Shown here in pieces: positions 19,443 to 30,419 of a stretch of 64,000 nucleotides of DNA. Made by a program: the position numbers and the translations under genes. Each line of letters begins with the position of its first letter. The stretch's first letter is position 1. The notes under the pieces were generated by a model, which made no database searches, was not told the DNA's origin, and saw only the letters and a program-made list of their open reading frames with translations. This stretch comes from Neodontobutis hainanensis (lineage: Eukaryota > Chordata > Actinopteri > Gobiiformes > Odontobutidae): positions 30,001 to 94,000 of the forward strand of contig JALDNG010000462.1 in NCBI GenBank assembly GCA_024349245.1, read 5' to 3'.

Positions 19443-21204
19443 AGAGCTTTGTTGGAGGCTTTGACCACTGGCACCAGCCTCAGGAGAGCCTCCTCTGAAG
19501 CAGAGTATTTCTTCAGGTCAAACACTTCCAAATTTTTCTGATGACAGTAAGATGAAGGCCAGAGCTGACCACTGAGCAGGAGACAGTCCAGCTTCAGACA
19601 GACGTCCTGAACTCAGGTACTGTTGGATCTGCTCCACCAGAGAACGGTCATTCAGTTCATTCAGACAGTGCAACAGGTTAATGCTTCTCTCTGCAGACAC
19701 ATCCTCACTCATCTTCTTCTTGATGTACTCAGATGTTTCCTGATTGGTCTGAGAGCTACTTCCTGTCTGTGTCAGCAGACCCTGTAGAAGGCTTTGATTG
19801 GATGACAGTGAAAGACCCAGGAGGAAGCGGAGGAACAAGTCCAGGTGTCCATTTGGACTCTGTAAGGCCTGGTCCACAGCTGTTTGGTGAAGATGATTTA
19901 ATTTAGGTTTTACTCTGAGCAGTGTAGCCCTCTTAGGTTTGTCTGAAAGAAGGCTGAGCCCAGTGTTGATGAAGGTCTGATGGATGAAGAGCAGCCAGAA
20001 ACTCCTGGACACTCAGATGGACAAAGCAGTAGACCTTGTCCTGGTACAGACCTGGCTCCTCTCTAAAGACCTGTGTGAACACTCCAGAGTACACTGAGGC
20101 TGCTGTGGTGTCGAGGCCACACTCGCTCAGGTCTGACTCGTAGAAGATCAGGTTTCCTTTCTGCAGCTGCTCAAAGGCCAGTTTTCCCAGAGACTCCACC
20201 ATCTTCCTGGTCTCTGGACTCCAGTGTGGGTCTGTCTCAGATCCTTCTTTATACTTGATGTTCTTGACTTTGGCCTGAACCACCAGGAAGTGGATGTACA
20301 TCTGAGTCAGGGTCTTGGGCAGCTCTCCTCTCTTTCTGGTTTTCAACACATGCTCCAGGACTGTGGCAGTGATCCAGCAGAAGACTGGGATGTGGCACAT
20401 GATGTGGATGCTTCGGGATGTCCTGATGTGGGAGATGATTGTTTCGCCTTGACTCTGCACCTCTTCCTGAAGTACTCTTCCTTCTGTGGGTCGATGAACC
20501 CTCTGACCTCTGTCACCATGGAGACACACTCAGCTGGGATCTGATTGGCCGCGCGGTCGTGTGGTTATCCAGAGGCGGCGGAGGGAAGCAGGGTCCCCTG
20601 ATGAGGTTTACCAGCAGCACATCCACTGAGCTGGACTCTGTGGCGTCAGTCAGGGCCTTGGTTTTGGTGAAGTCAGAGGAAGTCTGCACTCGTCCAGACC
20701 GTCAAAGATGAAGACCACCTGGAGGTCTTCAAAGATGCAGAGTCCTGCTTCTTTGGTTTCACTAAAGAAGTGTTGAACAAGTTGCACCAAACTGAACTGT
20801 GTCTCTTTCAGCACATTGAGTGCTCTGAAAGTGAACGGAACAGCAGCTGTATGTCCTGGTTGGCTTTGCCTTCAGCCCAGTCCAGACTGAACTTCTGAGT
20901 GAGCACTGTTTTCCGATGCCAGCCACTCCCTTTGTCAGCACTGTTCTGATTGGTCCATCTGTGTCAGCTGGGCCTTTAAAGATGTCTTCACATGTGATGG
21001 CTGTCTCTGGTCTGACTGGTTTCCTGGAGGCTGTTTCGATCTGTCTGACCTCATGTTCCTGGTTGACCTCTGAAGCCCCTCCCTCTGTGATGTAGAGCTC
21101 TGTGTAGATCTGGTTCAGAAGGGTGGGGTTTCCTGCTTTAGTGATGCCCTCAAACACACACTGAAACTTCTGCTGCAGGTTAGACTTCAGTTTACTCTGA
21201 AAAT
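19443..21204 (-). pseudogene. FISNA-NACHT exon, NLR copy A (multiply frameshifted)
   Basis: In the order of copy B: FISNA part QQKFQCVFEGITKAGNP to TASRKPVRPETAI (21040-21190), a P-loop, Walker B region, winged-helix part with PVFCWITATVLEHVLKTR, and helical C-terminal part to SNKAL. Compared with copy B it has lost bases in the P-loop (about 20911), so the Lys-Thr of GVAGIGKT is followed by another frame. Further indels lie near 20660, 20550-20600, 20435-20505, 19985 and 19530. It shares with copy B the one-base loss near 20837. It cannot make an ATPase domain. Confidence 0.88.
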
Positions 21205-21306
21205 CTCCAGGGGAAAATCCTGAATGAAGACAACAGATAAAGCCATGAGTCTCAGAGAATATAAAATGACTGAGAGCCTCTTGTTAAATGTGTTAAATGG
21301 TCCTAC

Positions 21307-21511
21307 TGCTCCACAGACGCTCAGCCAGCTCCTTCTGCTTCATCCTCTTCAGGAAGTTCAGTGTGATCTTCAGAAAAGCCTCACTGCTGCTCCTCTGCTC
21401 TTCATCCTCATCCTTCAGATGCTCTAAGCATTCTGGGTAATCTGTGCTCAGAACCTTGTGGAGCTTCTTCAGCTCCTTCTTGACAAAAGTGCAGATGTTC
21501 TCCTCCAGAAG
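21307..21511 (-). pseudogene. N-terminal helical exon, NLR copy A
   Basis: Encodes LLEENICTFVKKELKKLHK, then LSTDYPECLEHLKDEDEE and AFLKITLNFLKRMKQKELAE, a death-fold-like helical segment found before FISNA in fish NLRs. The acceptor is TGCTCAG, the donor AGCA|GTAGGA. Almost identical to 42114-42318. Confidence 0.85.
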
Positions 21512-21616
21512 CTGAGCAGATACATTATAAACAACACAAATGCAGTCAGTGTTCAGATCTGTGTAAAACAAGTTCTCATTCATTTAAACATTTCCAAACT
21601 TTAGTGAATGACAGAC

Positions 21617-21685
21617 CATAAATATGGAGTCCAGCTCTGTCTGATGTTGATCACTGATGACCTCTGACCCCTGCTGCTTCACTCT
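21617..21685 (-). pseudogene. Short exon 3, NLR copy A
   Basis: 69 bp after a CATCCACAG acceptor. It encodes VKQQGSEVISDQHQTELDSI then FM, the usual fish NLR link, and ends in ATG|GTCTGT. Phase fits exon 2 (ending CA) and exon 4. Confidence 0.82.
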
Positions 21686-22035
21686 GTGGATGAGGACACA
21701 ACAAAGACTGATTATTTCTCTGTTTCAGTGACACACTCCTGACTCTCTGTTGTAAAGTCTGTACTATTGATAGACTCTGTAAGCTCTGGATTATTAATGT
21801 TATCTATTATTTTATACAGGTTTTGTAATCTTACTTTGTTTTTTTTTTAAAGCTTATCGTCTGGTTTATTGAACAAAAGAAGTTAAGAGATAATCTCAGA
21901 GTTACTGTTAAAGAGTGCATTTTCATGAGAATCTTATGGCTCTGTTGCAAACCTTTCTTGTTCTTTTAATGACCGTGGTGGATCCTGGTTCATAAATAAA
22001 AAGTGTTGTGTTAATTTTCCTCCTCATGACACACA

Positions 22036-22446
22036 ATTAGGGTGCACGTGGCAGAGTGGTTAGCACTCCTGCCTTACAGCAAGAAGGTCGTGAGTTCAAA
22101 ACCCGGCCGACTCAAACATTCTCAGCTGACTCCAGTCTTTCTGTGAGGAGTCTGCATGTCCTCCACGTGTTACCGTGGGTTCTCTCCGGGTACTCCGGCT
22201 TCCTCCCACTGTCCAAACACATGCATGTACAGGTTAATTGGCAACTCTAAAGTGTCCCTAGTGAATGAAAATGAGAGTGAATGGTTGTCTGTCACTGTCT
22301 GTCTCTATACATCAGCCCTGCGACTAACTGGCCACTGTCCAGGGTGAACCCCGCCTCAGGCCCAAAGCTGCTGGGATAGGCTCCAGTCACCTGCGACCCC
22401 TAACGGGACAAAACGGTTGAATATAAATGAATGAATGAATGAATGA
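22036..22446 (+). mobile_element. tRNA-derived SINE with ATGA tail
   Basis: The head has a polymerase III box A (TGGCAGAGTGG, 22049-22059) and a box B-like GAGTTCAAAACCC (22092-22104). A core follows with GTGTTACCGTGGGTTCTCTC and GGCTTCCTCCCACTGTCC, and the end is (ATGA)n. It lies in the long intron 2 of NLR copy A and is absent at this position in copy B. A 5'-truncated relative lies at 39600-39945. Confidence 0.75.
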
Positions 22447-22859
22447 CACACAATTACAAGAATTAATTTTGAAATTAAAACCAGGTGAGTCCTTTTCAGT
22501 GATGAACATTTTAATGTGTGTGTCTGATTCTAAGGATGTGGAGGCCACAGAGCTGTTATTTGAATTATTATACACATACTTTTAACAATAAATGACATAT
22601 TGTTTTATAGACTTCACCCAAATCTAAAGAGACACAAGTGGGATCCAGCTCTGAACCTGCTTTACAAAAACAAAAGTCCAACCATTATCCTGACATTACT
22701 CTAGGATCTGTGATGAATATATGAATTCATTCTAATAAAAACTATAAGACCTATTCAAATCAGAAATAAGACCTATTCAAGGACATGTTCTAAAGACTTG
22801 TTGAGCTCCAGTTTGTAATGACTCTGTTGTTTGTGTGAAACCAAAGGAAGAGAATGGTA

Positions 22860-25800
22860 CAAATGAGACCCCCGACAGGTGTCAGATGCACACCTGTCAA
22901 ACCCCCTCCACCCCCTCCCAGACCAGCTCCAAAAGCCTTGACTAGCATCAAGGCTACTATCAGCGATTAGGACACTGAGGGCCTCTGCTGTTCCAGGACT
23001 TTTTGTCATAATAAAATACTTATCAACCCGAGGCCCTAGGAGAAAACACTCCCCAGAACCCCAGCTCCATAGCTACATTCAGAAGAGAAGAGAATAACAG
23101 TTAGTTTGTCTAATCAGACAAACCTGATTCAAATCCTGCAAACAGATAAAGTCTGGTCCTGATCAAACAGACTTGAAACTTGCAGTGTTCAATGTCAGGT
23201 CTTTGGCAAATAAATATTTTTTAATTAATGATTTTATAACTTCAAATAAGCTTGATTTTATGTTTTTAACAGAAACATGATTAGACAGCAAGACTGGAAA
23301 TGCTGTCCTTATTGAATCCACCCATCGAATTTCACATTTTTATCCAAAATGCGGGAAAATAAAAGGGTGGTGGTGTTTGTGCTATTGCTAGAGATAATAT
23401 TCTTATCCAGAAACTATCACTTGGGAGTTTTATCATATGAGTTTGTGTGATTCAAAATGGAGTTGAGGTTTACTCCATCTATTTTATATGTTGTTCTTTA
23501 CAAACCACCAACTCTCTCATGATTTTATTGATGAGTTACTGAAATGCTTTGGTTATCTGCACAGAATATGATCAAATAGCCATATCAGGTGATTTTAATG
23601 TGCATGTGGATAATGTTTGTGACAGGAACGCCAAAGAACTTTCTACTATTCTTGATCCTTTTGGTCTTTGTCAGCATGTTAATGAGCCGACCCATAACAG
23701 AGGTCACACTCTGGACTTGGTCATTACAAAGGCTGTTCATATTTCAGATGTCACTGTGATTGATGTTGCTCTGATCATTCTTGTGTCTTTTTCCATCTGT
23801 CCATATTTACAAAAGCTGCTGCTGTACCTACAGTTGTTCAGAAGAGACACATTAATGATAACACCAGGACAGTTTATGGAGACAATCAGGTTTGAAAAGG
23901 CCTCATCAGGTCAAGTTGATGATTTGATGAATTGTTATACTTCAGGTGTTTTAAATGTTATGGACTCCATTGCTCCTGTTAAGGTTAAAGTGATGAAGAG
24001 GCAGAAGGCTTCGTGGAGCAATGCTCCTTCTGTCAGGGCACAGGGAATGCCCAAAAGCCGAAAGAAAATGGTGTAAATTTAAACTCTTAATTCATTATGA
24101 GGTATACAAAAAAAAATCTGCATGTTTTCAATCAAACAAAAAAGCAAGAGAAATATTCTTCTCAGAGCTCATCAACAACAGAAGTAACGACAAGGTTCAA
24201 GACATTAAACATGCTACAGTCCAAAGGACAAACAACAACACTGCAGCATCAGGAGACACTAGTGTTAAACACATTTTACACAATTATTGACAGAACAATT
24301 GAAAAACTGTCTCCAGCCTGAGTTCATCCACCTGCTGCCTCGATGTTTTACCCACTAGATTTCTAAAATCAGGACTAAGCAGTTTGTTTCCACAACTCAC
24401 TGATATATTCAATAATTCCTTACAGTCTGGAACTTTTCCAAGGGCCTTAAAAACTGCTGTCATTAAGCCTCTCCTAAAGAAGAGCAGTCTTGATGCTACA
24501 GTGCTCAACAACTATCGGCCCATATCAAACCTGCCATTTTAGGAAAGTCATCAAAAAGGTTGTATATCAGTAACTTAATGACTTTCTATTACTTAACAAC
24601 TGCTTTGATCCTTTTCAGTCAGGATTCAGGCCCATCACAGACTGAGACTTATCAAAGTCACAAATGACCTCCGTCTGAACACTGACACAGGCCTCTGTCT
24701 TAGTTCTGTTGGACTTGAGTGTTTGATACAGTCGACATGAAATCCTGTCACAAAGATTAGGGAATGGATAGGTATCTCTGGAACTGCTCTTAAATGGTTT
24801 CAGCCATATCTTGAAGACAGGAGGTACTTTGTTTCTGTTGGAAACTGTGTATCAGACTAAATGGACCTGACATGTGGGGTTCCATAGGGGTCTATCTTGG
24901 GACCTCTATTATTCAATCTTTACATGCTTCCTTTAGGTCAGTTAATACGCAGCTGTGGAGTATCCTACCATAATTATGCAGATGACACTCAGATTTACAT
25001 TTCACTCACAGCAGCTGAAAATGGACCAATCCATTCACTGTCACTGTCTCCAACTGAACAGAAACAAGACTGAAATAATCATCTTTGGAACAGAAACAAA
25101 GAGAAAGTGTCAGCAGTCACATCGAGTCTCTTTCTCTAAAATCTAAAAACCAGGTTAAATCTAGAGCTCATCACGGACTTGGACTTAAATTTCGAGAGTC
25201 ACATTAAGTCAACTACATCATCTGCATTTTATCACCTTAAAAACATTTCCAGAGTCAAAGTGATAATGTCTCAACCAGACTTAGAGAAACTTATTCATGC
25301 TTTTATCTGCAGCAGGTTAGATTACTGTAATGGCTGCTCACTGGTCTCTCAAAACGAGGGTTAAGACAGCTGCAGCTTATTCAGAACGCTGCTGCTCGGG
25401 TTCTAACTAACACCAGGAAGTACAACCACATCAGTCCAGTTTTAAAATCTCTGCACTGGCTTCTGTTGCTCAGAGAATAGACTTTAAAACAGCACTGCTG
25501 CTTTACAAGTCTCTAAATGGTTTAGCACCAGAATATATTTCTGAAATGCTAGTAGCTTATGAGCCTCCTCGGACATCTGGGACAGGCTTCTCGAGCCCAG
25601 AGTTAGAACTAAACAGGGTGAAGCAGCGTTTCAGCAAAAACCTGGAACAACTTCAACTTTAACAATGTTCAAGGTTAAAAACCTTCCTCTTTAGCTCCGC
25701 CTACATTACAACTTAAAATGTTTTTTTATCTGCACTCTTCTTCTTTTATAATGGTTTTAATTTTTCTTATGTTTCTAAATCTTGTAAATTGTATTTTATT

Positions 25801-25862
25801 TCTGTAAAGCACTTTGAGTTACCCAGTGTATAAATTGTGCTGTAGAAATAAAATTGCCTTGC
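22860..25862 (+). mobile_element. L2-like LINE, near full pol but heavily decayed
   Basis: After a 5' leader (22860-23170) the plus strand shows endonuclease words FNVRSLANK and FLTET, then ISGDFNVHVDNVCDRNAKEL and PTHNRGHTLDLVITK (23549-24076). Next come RT pieces with KTAVIKPLLKKSSLDATV and NNYRPISNLPF (about 24450-24540), YADDTQIYISL (about 24976-25008), NFESHIKS and ICSRLDYCNG (25179-25364). The 3' end is AAATAAAATTGCCTTGCC. Stops and frameshifts are many. Copy B lacks it: the text on both sides joins near 45048. Confidence 0.85.
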
Positions 25863-26067
25863 CATATCGACCAGTCTCTCATTAAACTTGGACCACAAAC
25901 TGTTTACAGCAATTACAGCCCATCAATTATCAGAAATGATTTAATGTTGGACAAATACAGATCAGAATGTGTTTATACCTGGGGCAGGGCCTGTGTTCAG
26001 ATCAGTTCTAGTGGAAATAAGACCCCCCCCCCATAGTTGTTCTTCTAGTGTTCTGACGATGACTTAC

Positions 26068-26309
26068 TGTGGACTACCTTCTGTTTTAAACTCAAACAGT
26101 CGATCAATGGAGGCATCACTTTTAAAGGAGACACAGCTGGTCCCAGAAGCAGGTCTGTGGATAAAGATGGTGCAGTGGTTTTAGTGCTGACCTCTGACCT
26201 GGAGAACAGTGGTGGACCGTTAGAGATCCTCATCTCACCTCTGAGCTTTGGGGGGGTCAGTGGTTTTAGAGGGAGGGGCTCCGTCCTCTCTGTGCTCACT
26301 CTGATCCAT
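26068..26309 (-). pseudogene. N-terminal exons 1 and 2, NLR copy A
   Basis: Exon 1 (26239-26309) starts at ATG 26309 with MDQSEHREDGAPPSKTT and ends in CAGAG|GTGAGA. Exon 2 (26068-26154) follows a TTATCCACAG acceptor. It reads PASGTSCVSFKSDASIDRLF then EFKTEGSPQ, and ends in a consensus GTAAGT donor. Both are open and in phase. The exon 2 middle (SDASIDRLFEF) differs from copy B (SDESMGRYIYF), the most changed coding patch between copies outside the lesions. Confidence 0.85.
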
Positions 26310-26950
26310 GTTCAGTCCAGAGTCCTACAAAATGACACAAAGTGAACAAACTGTAAAGGACACTCATTAATCCTTTCCTCTGTCCTACACTGCCCCCTAC
26401 AGACACAGACCAGTCACTGCAGCTCAACACTAAACTAAAGCAGCTCTGAATCCTCAGGGACTAAACTGAGATTAAAACTAAGACTTATTCAGGACTCAAC
26501 CAGAATTGAACCTGCAGCAATATTTATTAAACCTTTATGAAACATAGATTAAATCCAGTCCAAACCTGATTAAAGCAGGACTAAAGCAGGTCTGAACAAA
26601 GCCTAGAACCAGGAAGAAACCCAGGACTAACTCAGGCCTGAACTAAATGTGGACTAAAGCCAGACTAAAGCAGGTCTAAAGTCAGAACTAAAGCCAGGAC
26701 TAAAGCCAGAGCAGAGTGCTGTTGAAAAGAATCAAACTGGTCAAACCTGAGTGGATCCAAAGTGTCCAAAGTGTCCCAGAGAAAAGTGTGCCACTGAAGG
26801 AAAAGACTTGTTTGTGTGTTTCTTCCTGGAGTGACTCAGAGACACACCTGTGTTGGTTGCAGGCCAGGTGGGAGGGCTTCACACTGACTCCACAGGTGGG
26901 AGGGGCTGCATTGCTTCTCTAACACTGTTCAAAGGATTCATCCTTTGAAC
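26310..26950. other. Upstream flank of NLR copy A with degenerate tandem words
   Basis: 26560-26710 consists of drifting repeats of a GGACTAAAGCCAG / GTCTAAAG word, matched at 45715-45860. 26868-26912 has about one and a half units of the 29-bp GC-rich unit that is expanded in copy B. The 5' UTR and promoter should lie here, but I see no clear core promoter. Confidence 0.6.
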
Positions 26951-26954
26951 AGTG

Positions 26955-27167
26955 GAAGAGAATAATAATATAATAATCTTTATATAGCACTTTTCCACCT
27001 ACTGTAGAAAGCGCTTTATACACATTAAACTATTACCAGTGTTACAGAACTTCAGTAGGGAGAGAGCAGGGCGTTATGATGTTTTGGGATGTTTCGAGCG
27101 TGGATCGATCCACCCACCCGCCCGGTCGAAGGACGGCCGCTCTACCCACTGAGCTACTGTCGCCCAT
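26955..27167 (-). mobile_element. tRNA-derived SINE
   Basis: On the minus strand the head starts GGGCGACAGTAGCTCAGTGG with a perfect box A (TAGCTCAGTGG at 27146-27156). A GGATCGATCCAC stretch near 27100-27111 stands in the box B position. The tail end has GCGCTTTCTACAG and an AT-rich run. It interrupts the flank of copy A and is absent at the matching place in copy B. Confidence 0.72.
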
Positions 27168-27884
27168 CATCTGTTCTTTTCTTGTCAGATTGTCCAGAGA
27201 TGTTGGACTTACTCTAAAAGAGCTCAAGTTTGGTGTTCTTATGAGAGACCTCAGGGTTCATTCTTTTATTCTTTAGCGAAAGATTTCTTACACAAAAATG
27301 GCTTCTTTAAGACTAAACCTGAGCTCACCCACTGGTGGAAAACTTAAACTTTGGGCTGAATCCTGAACTCTTTTGGACTGAGTTCATTTGATTTGACTGT
27401 GACCTCTTTCAGAGCTGACAATCTAAGGGCATCTTCTTTGTTTTTTTAAATAATGGCTAAGTTGAGCTTGAATCTTTCTCTTGTAGTGGTTGAGATATGT
27501 ATTGTGAGATACTTGATGGATTGTTTTCTGGAGTCCTCTCGGCTCTAATCTGTGAGAACACTGGCTTGTGTTGCTGCTTCACGCTGAGACTTGTCTGTTC
27601 TTCTGTTTAGACATGTTTATTTGGACATGTTTTTACTGGGACTCAACACAATTCTTGTGAATACTTTCTTTACTCAAAAAGTTTTGAATGACTGACCTGG
27701 CTGGTATTTTTCTTGATCCTGATTCCTGTCACACTGATCGCTGCAAGCCTCTCCATTTCTGTCCATATCATCTGACACAGTGAGTCTGTCTTTATTATTT
27801 TGTGGCTCAGTCCTTGTGTGGTTACGTAGCCTTTCTTCTGTCACAACCCCGTCTTCATCGTAGAGGTGGAGACACAATTCACAC

Positions 27885-28140
27885 TGTTGTTGTGTCCTTG
27901 GGCAACCCACCTTTCCTCGTATGAATGTGTAAGAATGTTCAGTGAATGTATGTGGTGTTGGTCGGAGAGGCTGTAGGCGCAAAATGGCTGCCACGCCTCT
28001 TTCAGTCTGCCCCAGGGCATCTGTGCCTACAGTTGTAGCTCACCATCACCAGTGTGACTGTGTCTGAATGAATAATGGACGGCCTGTAGCGCTTTGAGAC
28101 CCTTGGTCGCTCGGGAGAAAAGCGCAATATAAATCCACAC
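27885..28140 (+). mobile_element. SINE 3' part (core and tail)
   Basis: Contains GTTGTGTCCTTGGGCAA and, at the end, GCGCTTTGAGACCCTTGG and AAAAGCGCAATATAAATCCA, the usual 3' end of a common fish tRNA-SINE. The tRNA-like head is missing. Confidence 0.6.
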
Positions 28141-28144
28141 AAAC

Positions 28145-28325
28145 GGCGCTCAACCTTCTCCTACCACCACCAAACACACCTCTACAGTCACACACATTCA
28201 TACACCAGAGCTACGGACACTGGAGGCAAGGTGGGTTAAGTGTCTTGCCCAAGGACACAACGACAGTATGAACTGTGGGAGAACCTTCCGGTTGAAAGAC
28301 GGCCGCTCTACCACTGAGCCCCTAG
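28145..28325 (-). mobile_element. tRNA-derived SINE fragment
   Basis: The minus strand carries a tRNA-like head (from GGGGCTCAGTGGTAGAGCGG at 28320 downward), a CTTCAACCGGAAGG-type stretch and CTTGGGCAAGACACTTAACC. The same family occurs at 31105-31320 and 42860-43078. Confidence 0.65.
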
Positions 28326-28739
28326 TAGGCTACGTTGCTTCTGATAAAGCTTTAAAAAAAAGAAAAGTTATCATGAAATAATGTGATAGTGTGAAGAAAT
28401 AACGTGATAGTATCACTTTATTACATGATACTGGCAAAAAAAAAAATCAGAAAAACTGTCAAAACAAAAAAACAACATTGACAGTACTACACTTCCGTAC
28501 CTCCAGGCTTTTGTCATACGAAACCATAAAAGCTCTTAAAATTATCAAACATAAAAATAAAACATCAGATAAACCCCGTTTCCACAGATATGGTCTGCTG
28601 GAAATCGACTTTAATCTGAAAGGTTTTGCTCAATCAGACCAAATAGTGCTTCTTCAGAACGTAAATGTAGCTTTTCTACATTTTGGGGACAATATTGTGG
28701 TTTTGTAAGATGTCTGTAGTGTCCAATACTGACCGCTCA
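28326..28739. other. Low-complexity sequence and a scrap of NLR 3' flank
   Basis: 28640-28712 contains CTTTTCTACATTTTGGGGAC and a further match to 14185-14230 and 35090-35135, the 3' flank of the NLR copies. The rest is AT-rich with A-runs and no gene. Confidence 0.55.
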
Positions 28740-29405
28740 GCCTTTGGTACACTTGGCACAGCCATTTCCATGTCTTAGAGTCTTAATTGCTCACAACCAA
28801 CACAATAACGACCCGAGCAGGCTATTCCCCAAGCCCTGCTAATTTTTGTACAGAAAATGTAAGCCTTTTATACAGTTTTGATATGACAGTTAAGTAATAA
28901 CTCTTTCTGTGATCTTAGATGAGCCTTTGAAGATTTTTTATTAAACTCTTTGATGTCATTCTGTAAGGCCTTGGGACTCTTGCACCTGCTGGGCCCCTCT
29001 CCTCTCTGACCTTGAGCATCAGGCTCCCATGTCTCTATCTGGGTCTTCAATATGTGTGTGAGTGCTTTAAACTTATCATGTTTTAAACCATACTCTTCTG
29101 ACATTAAGTTTTCTTTCTTTTACATTAATATGTTTCTAAATGTATTAATATAACATACACTACTTGATTACACACCATGCATAAGTATAAACCATAAACA
29201 CATAACATAAACTCATCATGCATAAATAAAAAACTAACTAAGCACACAGAAATAAGCATATAGCATAAAAATATACCACAATTCAACTCTTCGAGACCCT
29301 ATGGTCTCGTTTTAGCTAAACATTACAACCGGTTGATAATACATGTGCATTAAATCATCACACAGATCCAAGTTACACTAGTTCAGCTTAAAACAATTCC
29401 CATCA
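28740..29405 (-). mobile_element. Probable 3' LTR (U3 with TATA box, truncated)
   Basis: On the minus strand a purine run (GAAGAAGGGAG, about 29409-29419) precedes TG at 29405, a plausible polypurine tract and LTR start. 535 bp on, TATAAAAGG lies at 28864-28872, followed by AGCAATTAAGACTCT, which resembles a mutated AATAAA polyadenylation signal. No second LTR was available to prove the ends. The right half of R/U5 is unclear and the region is cut near 28740. Confidence 0.4.
28868..29104 (-). other. Short ORF inside the putative U3
   Basis: 78 codons from a true ATG at 29104. The product would be basic and Lys-rich with no recognised domain. Its TAA stop (28868-28870) lies inside the TATA box of the LTR. 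It may be chance, or a reading frame reaching into U3 as some retroviruses have. Confidence 0.25.
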
Positions 29406-29590
29406 GATCTCCCTTCTTCTACCATAATCTTATCATATGGTTAACTTGTCGTTCCTTCACTTAACACAGTTACAGCAATATAAGAATATAATTACTCATA
29501 TTAAAATATAATAAGCATATGAGTACAAACATTTGTAATATAAGATATACTTCATCTCAGTTCTCCTATATTAGAACTGAGAGTTTCTTC

Positions 29591-30405
29591 TTAATCCTCA
29601 CTGTTCCCTCCGATGTTAAAGTCCAAGAGCCGTATTCGAACTCGCCATATCTCAGACTGCACTGTTGTCAGGGCACGCAAAACCTCATTTTGGATTCTTG
29701 CTGCTGTTCGGTGTAATTGTCCCATTGTACGAAAAACTCTGCGGATCCCTCTCTGTCTTCTTAGTACTTGCCGCTCCTGGCATTGGACACGTGAGCGACG
29801 CCTTGTTTCTCTCTGCCTCGGCTCAGTCGTCCCCTCTTCTTCCCCAGGCCTTCCCCCCGGTACAATGTCCGGTTCACTTACGTCATTTCCCCTCACATTG
29901 TCCAACCCACTGGACCTAGCTCATGCCGCCATCTGCTCTCTGTATACGGCTAAGTGATGTTCAATTCGCTCAAGGATCTGCTCATCCGTCAGCCCAGCCT
30001 GCCTCTCCGCCTCTGCTGGTGCTGGTGCTGGTTCTCTCGGCCCCACCTCTGATGCGCCGCCAACCTCATCCGACACAGATATGAACGTCTCCCCGAACCA
30101 GACCTCGTCCAGAACGTTGTCCTCGATGACGTCTTTACGTATTCTCACCGGGTTCACCTCTGCGACTGGCCTCCCAGTCCCCCGAACGCGTCGTCTCCCG
30201 TCCGAAGTCTCCCCCTGCTCCGACTCCTCATGAATATAAGGAGCAAGGTTTACTAGTGGTCTCTCACCCAACCCGCTGGGGAAGCCGTCCGGCGTTGATG
30301 GAGAAAATCCCAGTGACGTATTTGAGAATTCCAAGGCGTGTCTCCAAATTCCAGAGTTCCATTGGTCCAGCTTCCCTTCCCCCAGTCTGTGGTTGGTCAG
30401 ACATT
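29591..30405 (-). pseudogene. Unassigned second ORF with one in-frame TGA (ORF-X2)
   Basis: Not recognised. A splice-acceptor-like CTTTTTCAG lies at the upstream end (about 30408). The frame continues through LDQWNSGIWRHALEF and EEVxxE-type acidic text to LTDEQILERIEHHLAVYREQ, and stops at TGA (29921-29923). The same frame then runs on without another stop to 29591 through an Arg-rich block (RQRETRRRSRVQCQ, RRQRGIRR) and a heptad-like helix (RIQNEVLRALTTVQSEI). An acidic N-half, an Arg-rich block and a coiled coil are compatible with a nuclear regulator, but this is inference. The TGA may be a recent null mutation or a read-through point. Confidence 0.5.
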
Positions 30406-30419
30406 TTCTTCTGAAAAAG

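Larger units (their letters stand above)
14696..26309 (-). pseudogene. NLRC3-like NLR gene, copy A (FISNA-NACHT-LRR-B30.2)
   Basis: A cytosolic nucleotide-binding innate immune receptor of the large fish-specific NLR-C group. Exons, 5' to 3': 26239-26309, 26068-26154, 21617-21685, 21307-21511, 19443-21204, 19198-19371, 18703-18876, 16781-16827, 14696-15234. Phases fit at the junctions, and start, donor and acceptor signals are recognisable. The start MDQSEHREDGAPPSKTT at 26309 matches the usual N-terminus. It is a pseudogene: the FISNA-NACHT exon has about seven frameshifts, including one inside Walker A. The B30.2 exon remains open. Mobile elements sit only in introns. Confidence 0.88.
13850..27690. 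repeat. Segmental duplication, copy A
   Basis: This segment and 34180-47070 share gene content, exon order, UTR and intron sequence in the same orientation. Copy-specific insertions in A are a Rex3 piece (15588-16226), a Tc1-like element (17690-18480), a SINE (22036-22446) and an L2-like LINE (about 22860-25862). The right boundary is placed where matching to 46789-47060 stops. Confidence 0.9.

Noticed and set aside
22049..22104. Functional tRNA gene
   Set aside because: Boxes A and B belong to a SINE head; no cloverleaf closes and the core and tail of a SINE follow. The same holds for the heads at 27110-27160, 31116-31170 and 43010-43075.
24284..24511. Minus-strand ORF in the L2-like LINE
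   Set aside because: Antisense shadow; the plus strand carries RT text (IKPLLKKSS, NNYRPISNLPF) there.
27674..27994. 106-codon minus-strand protein
   Set aside because: It is largely the antisense of SINE sequence.
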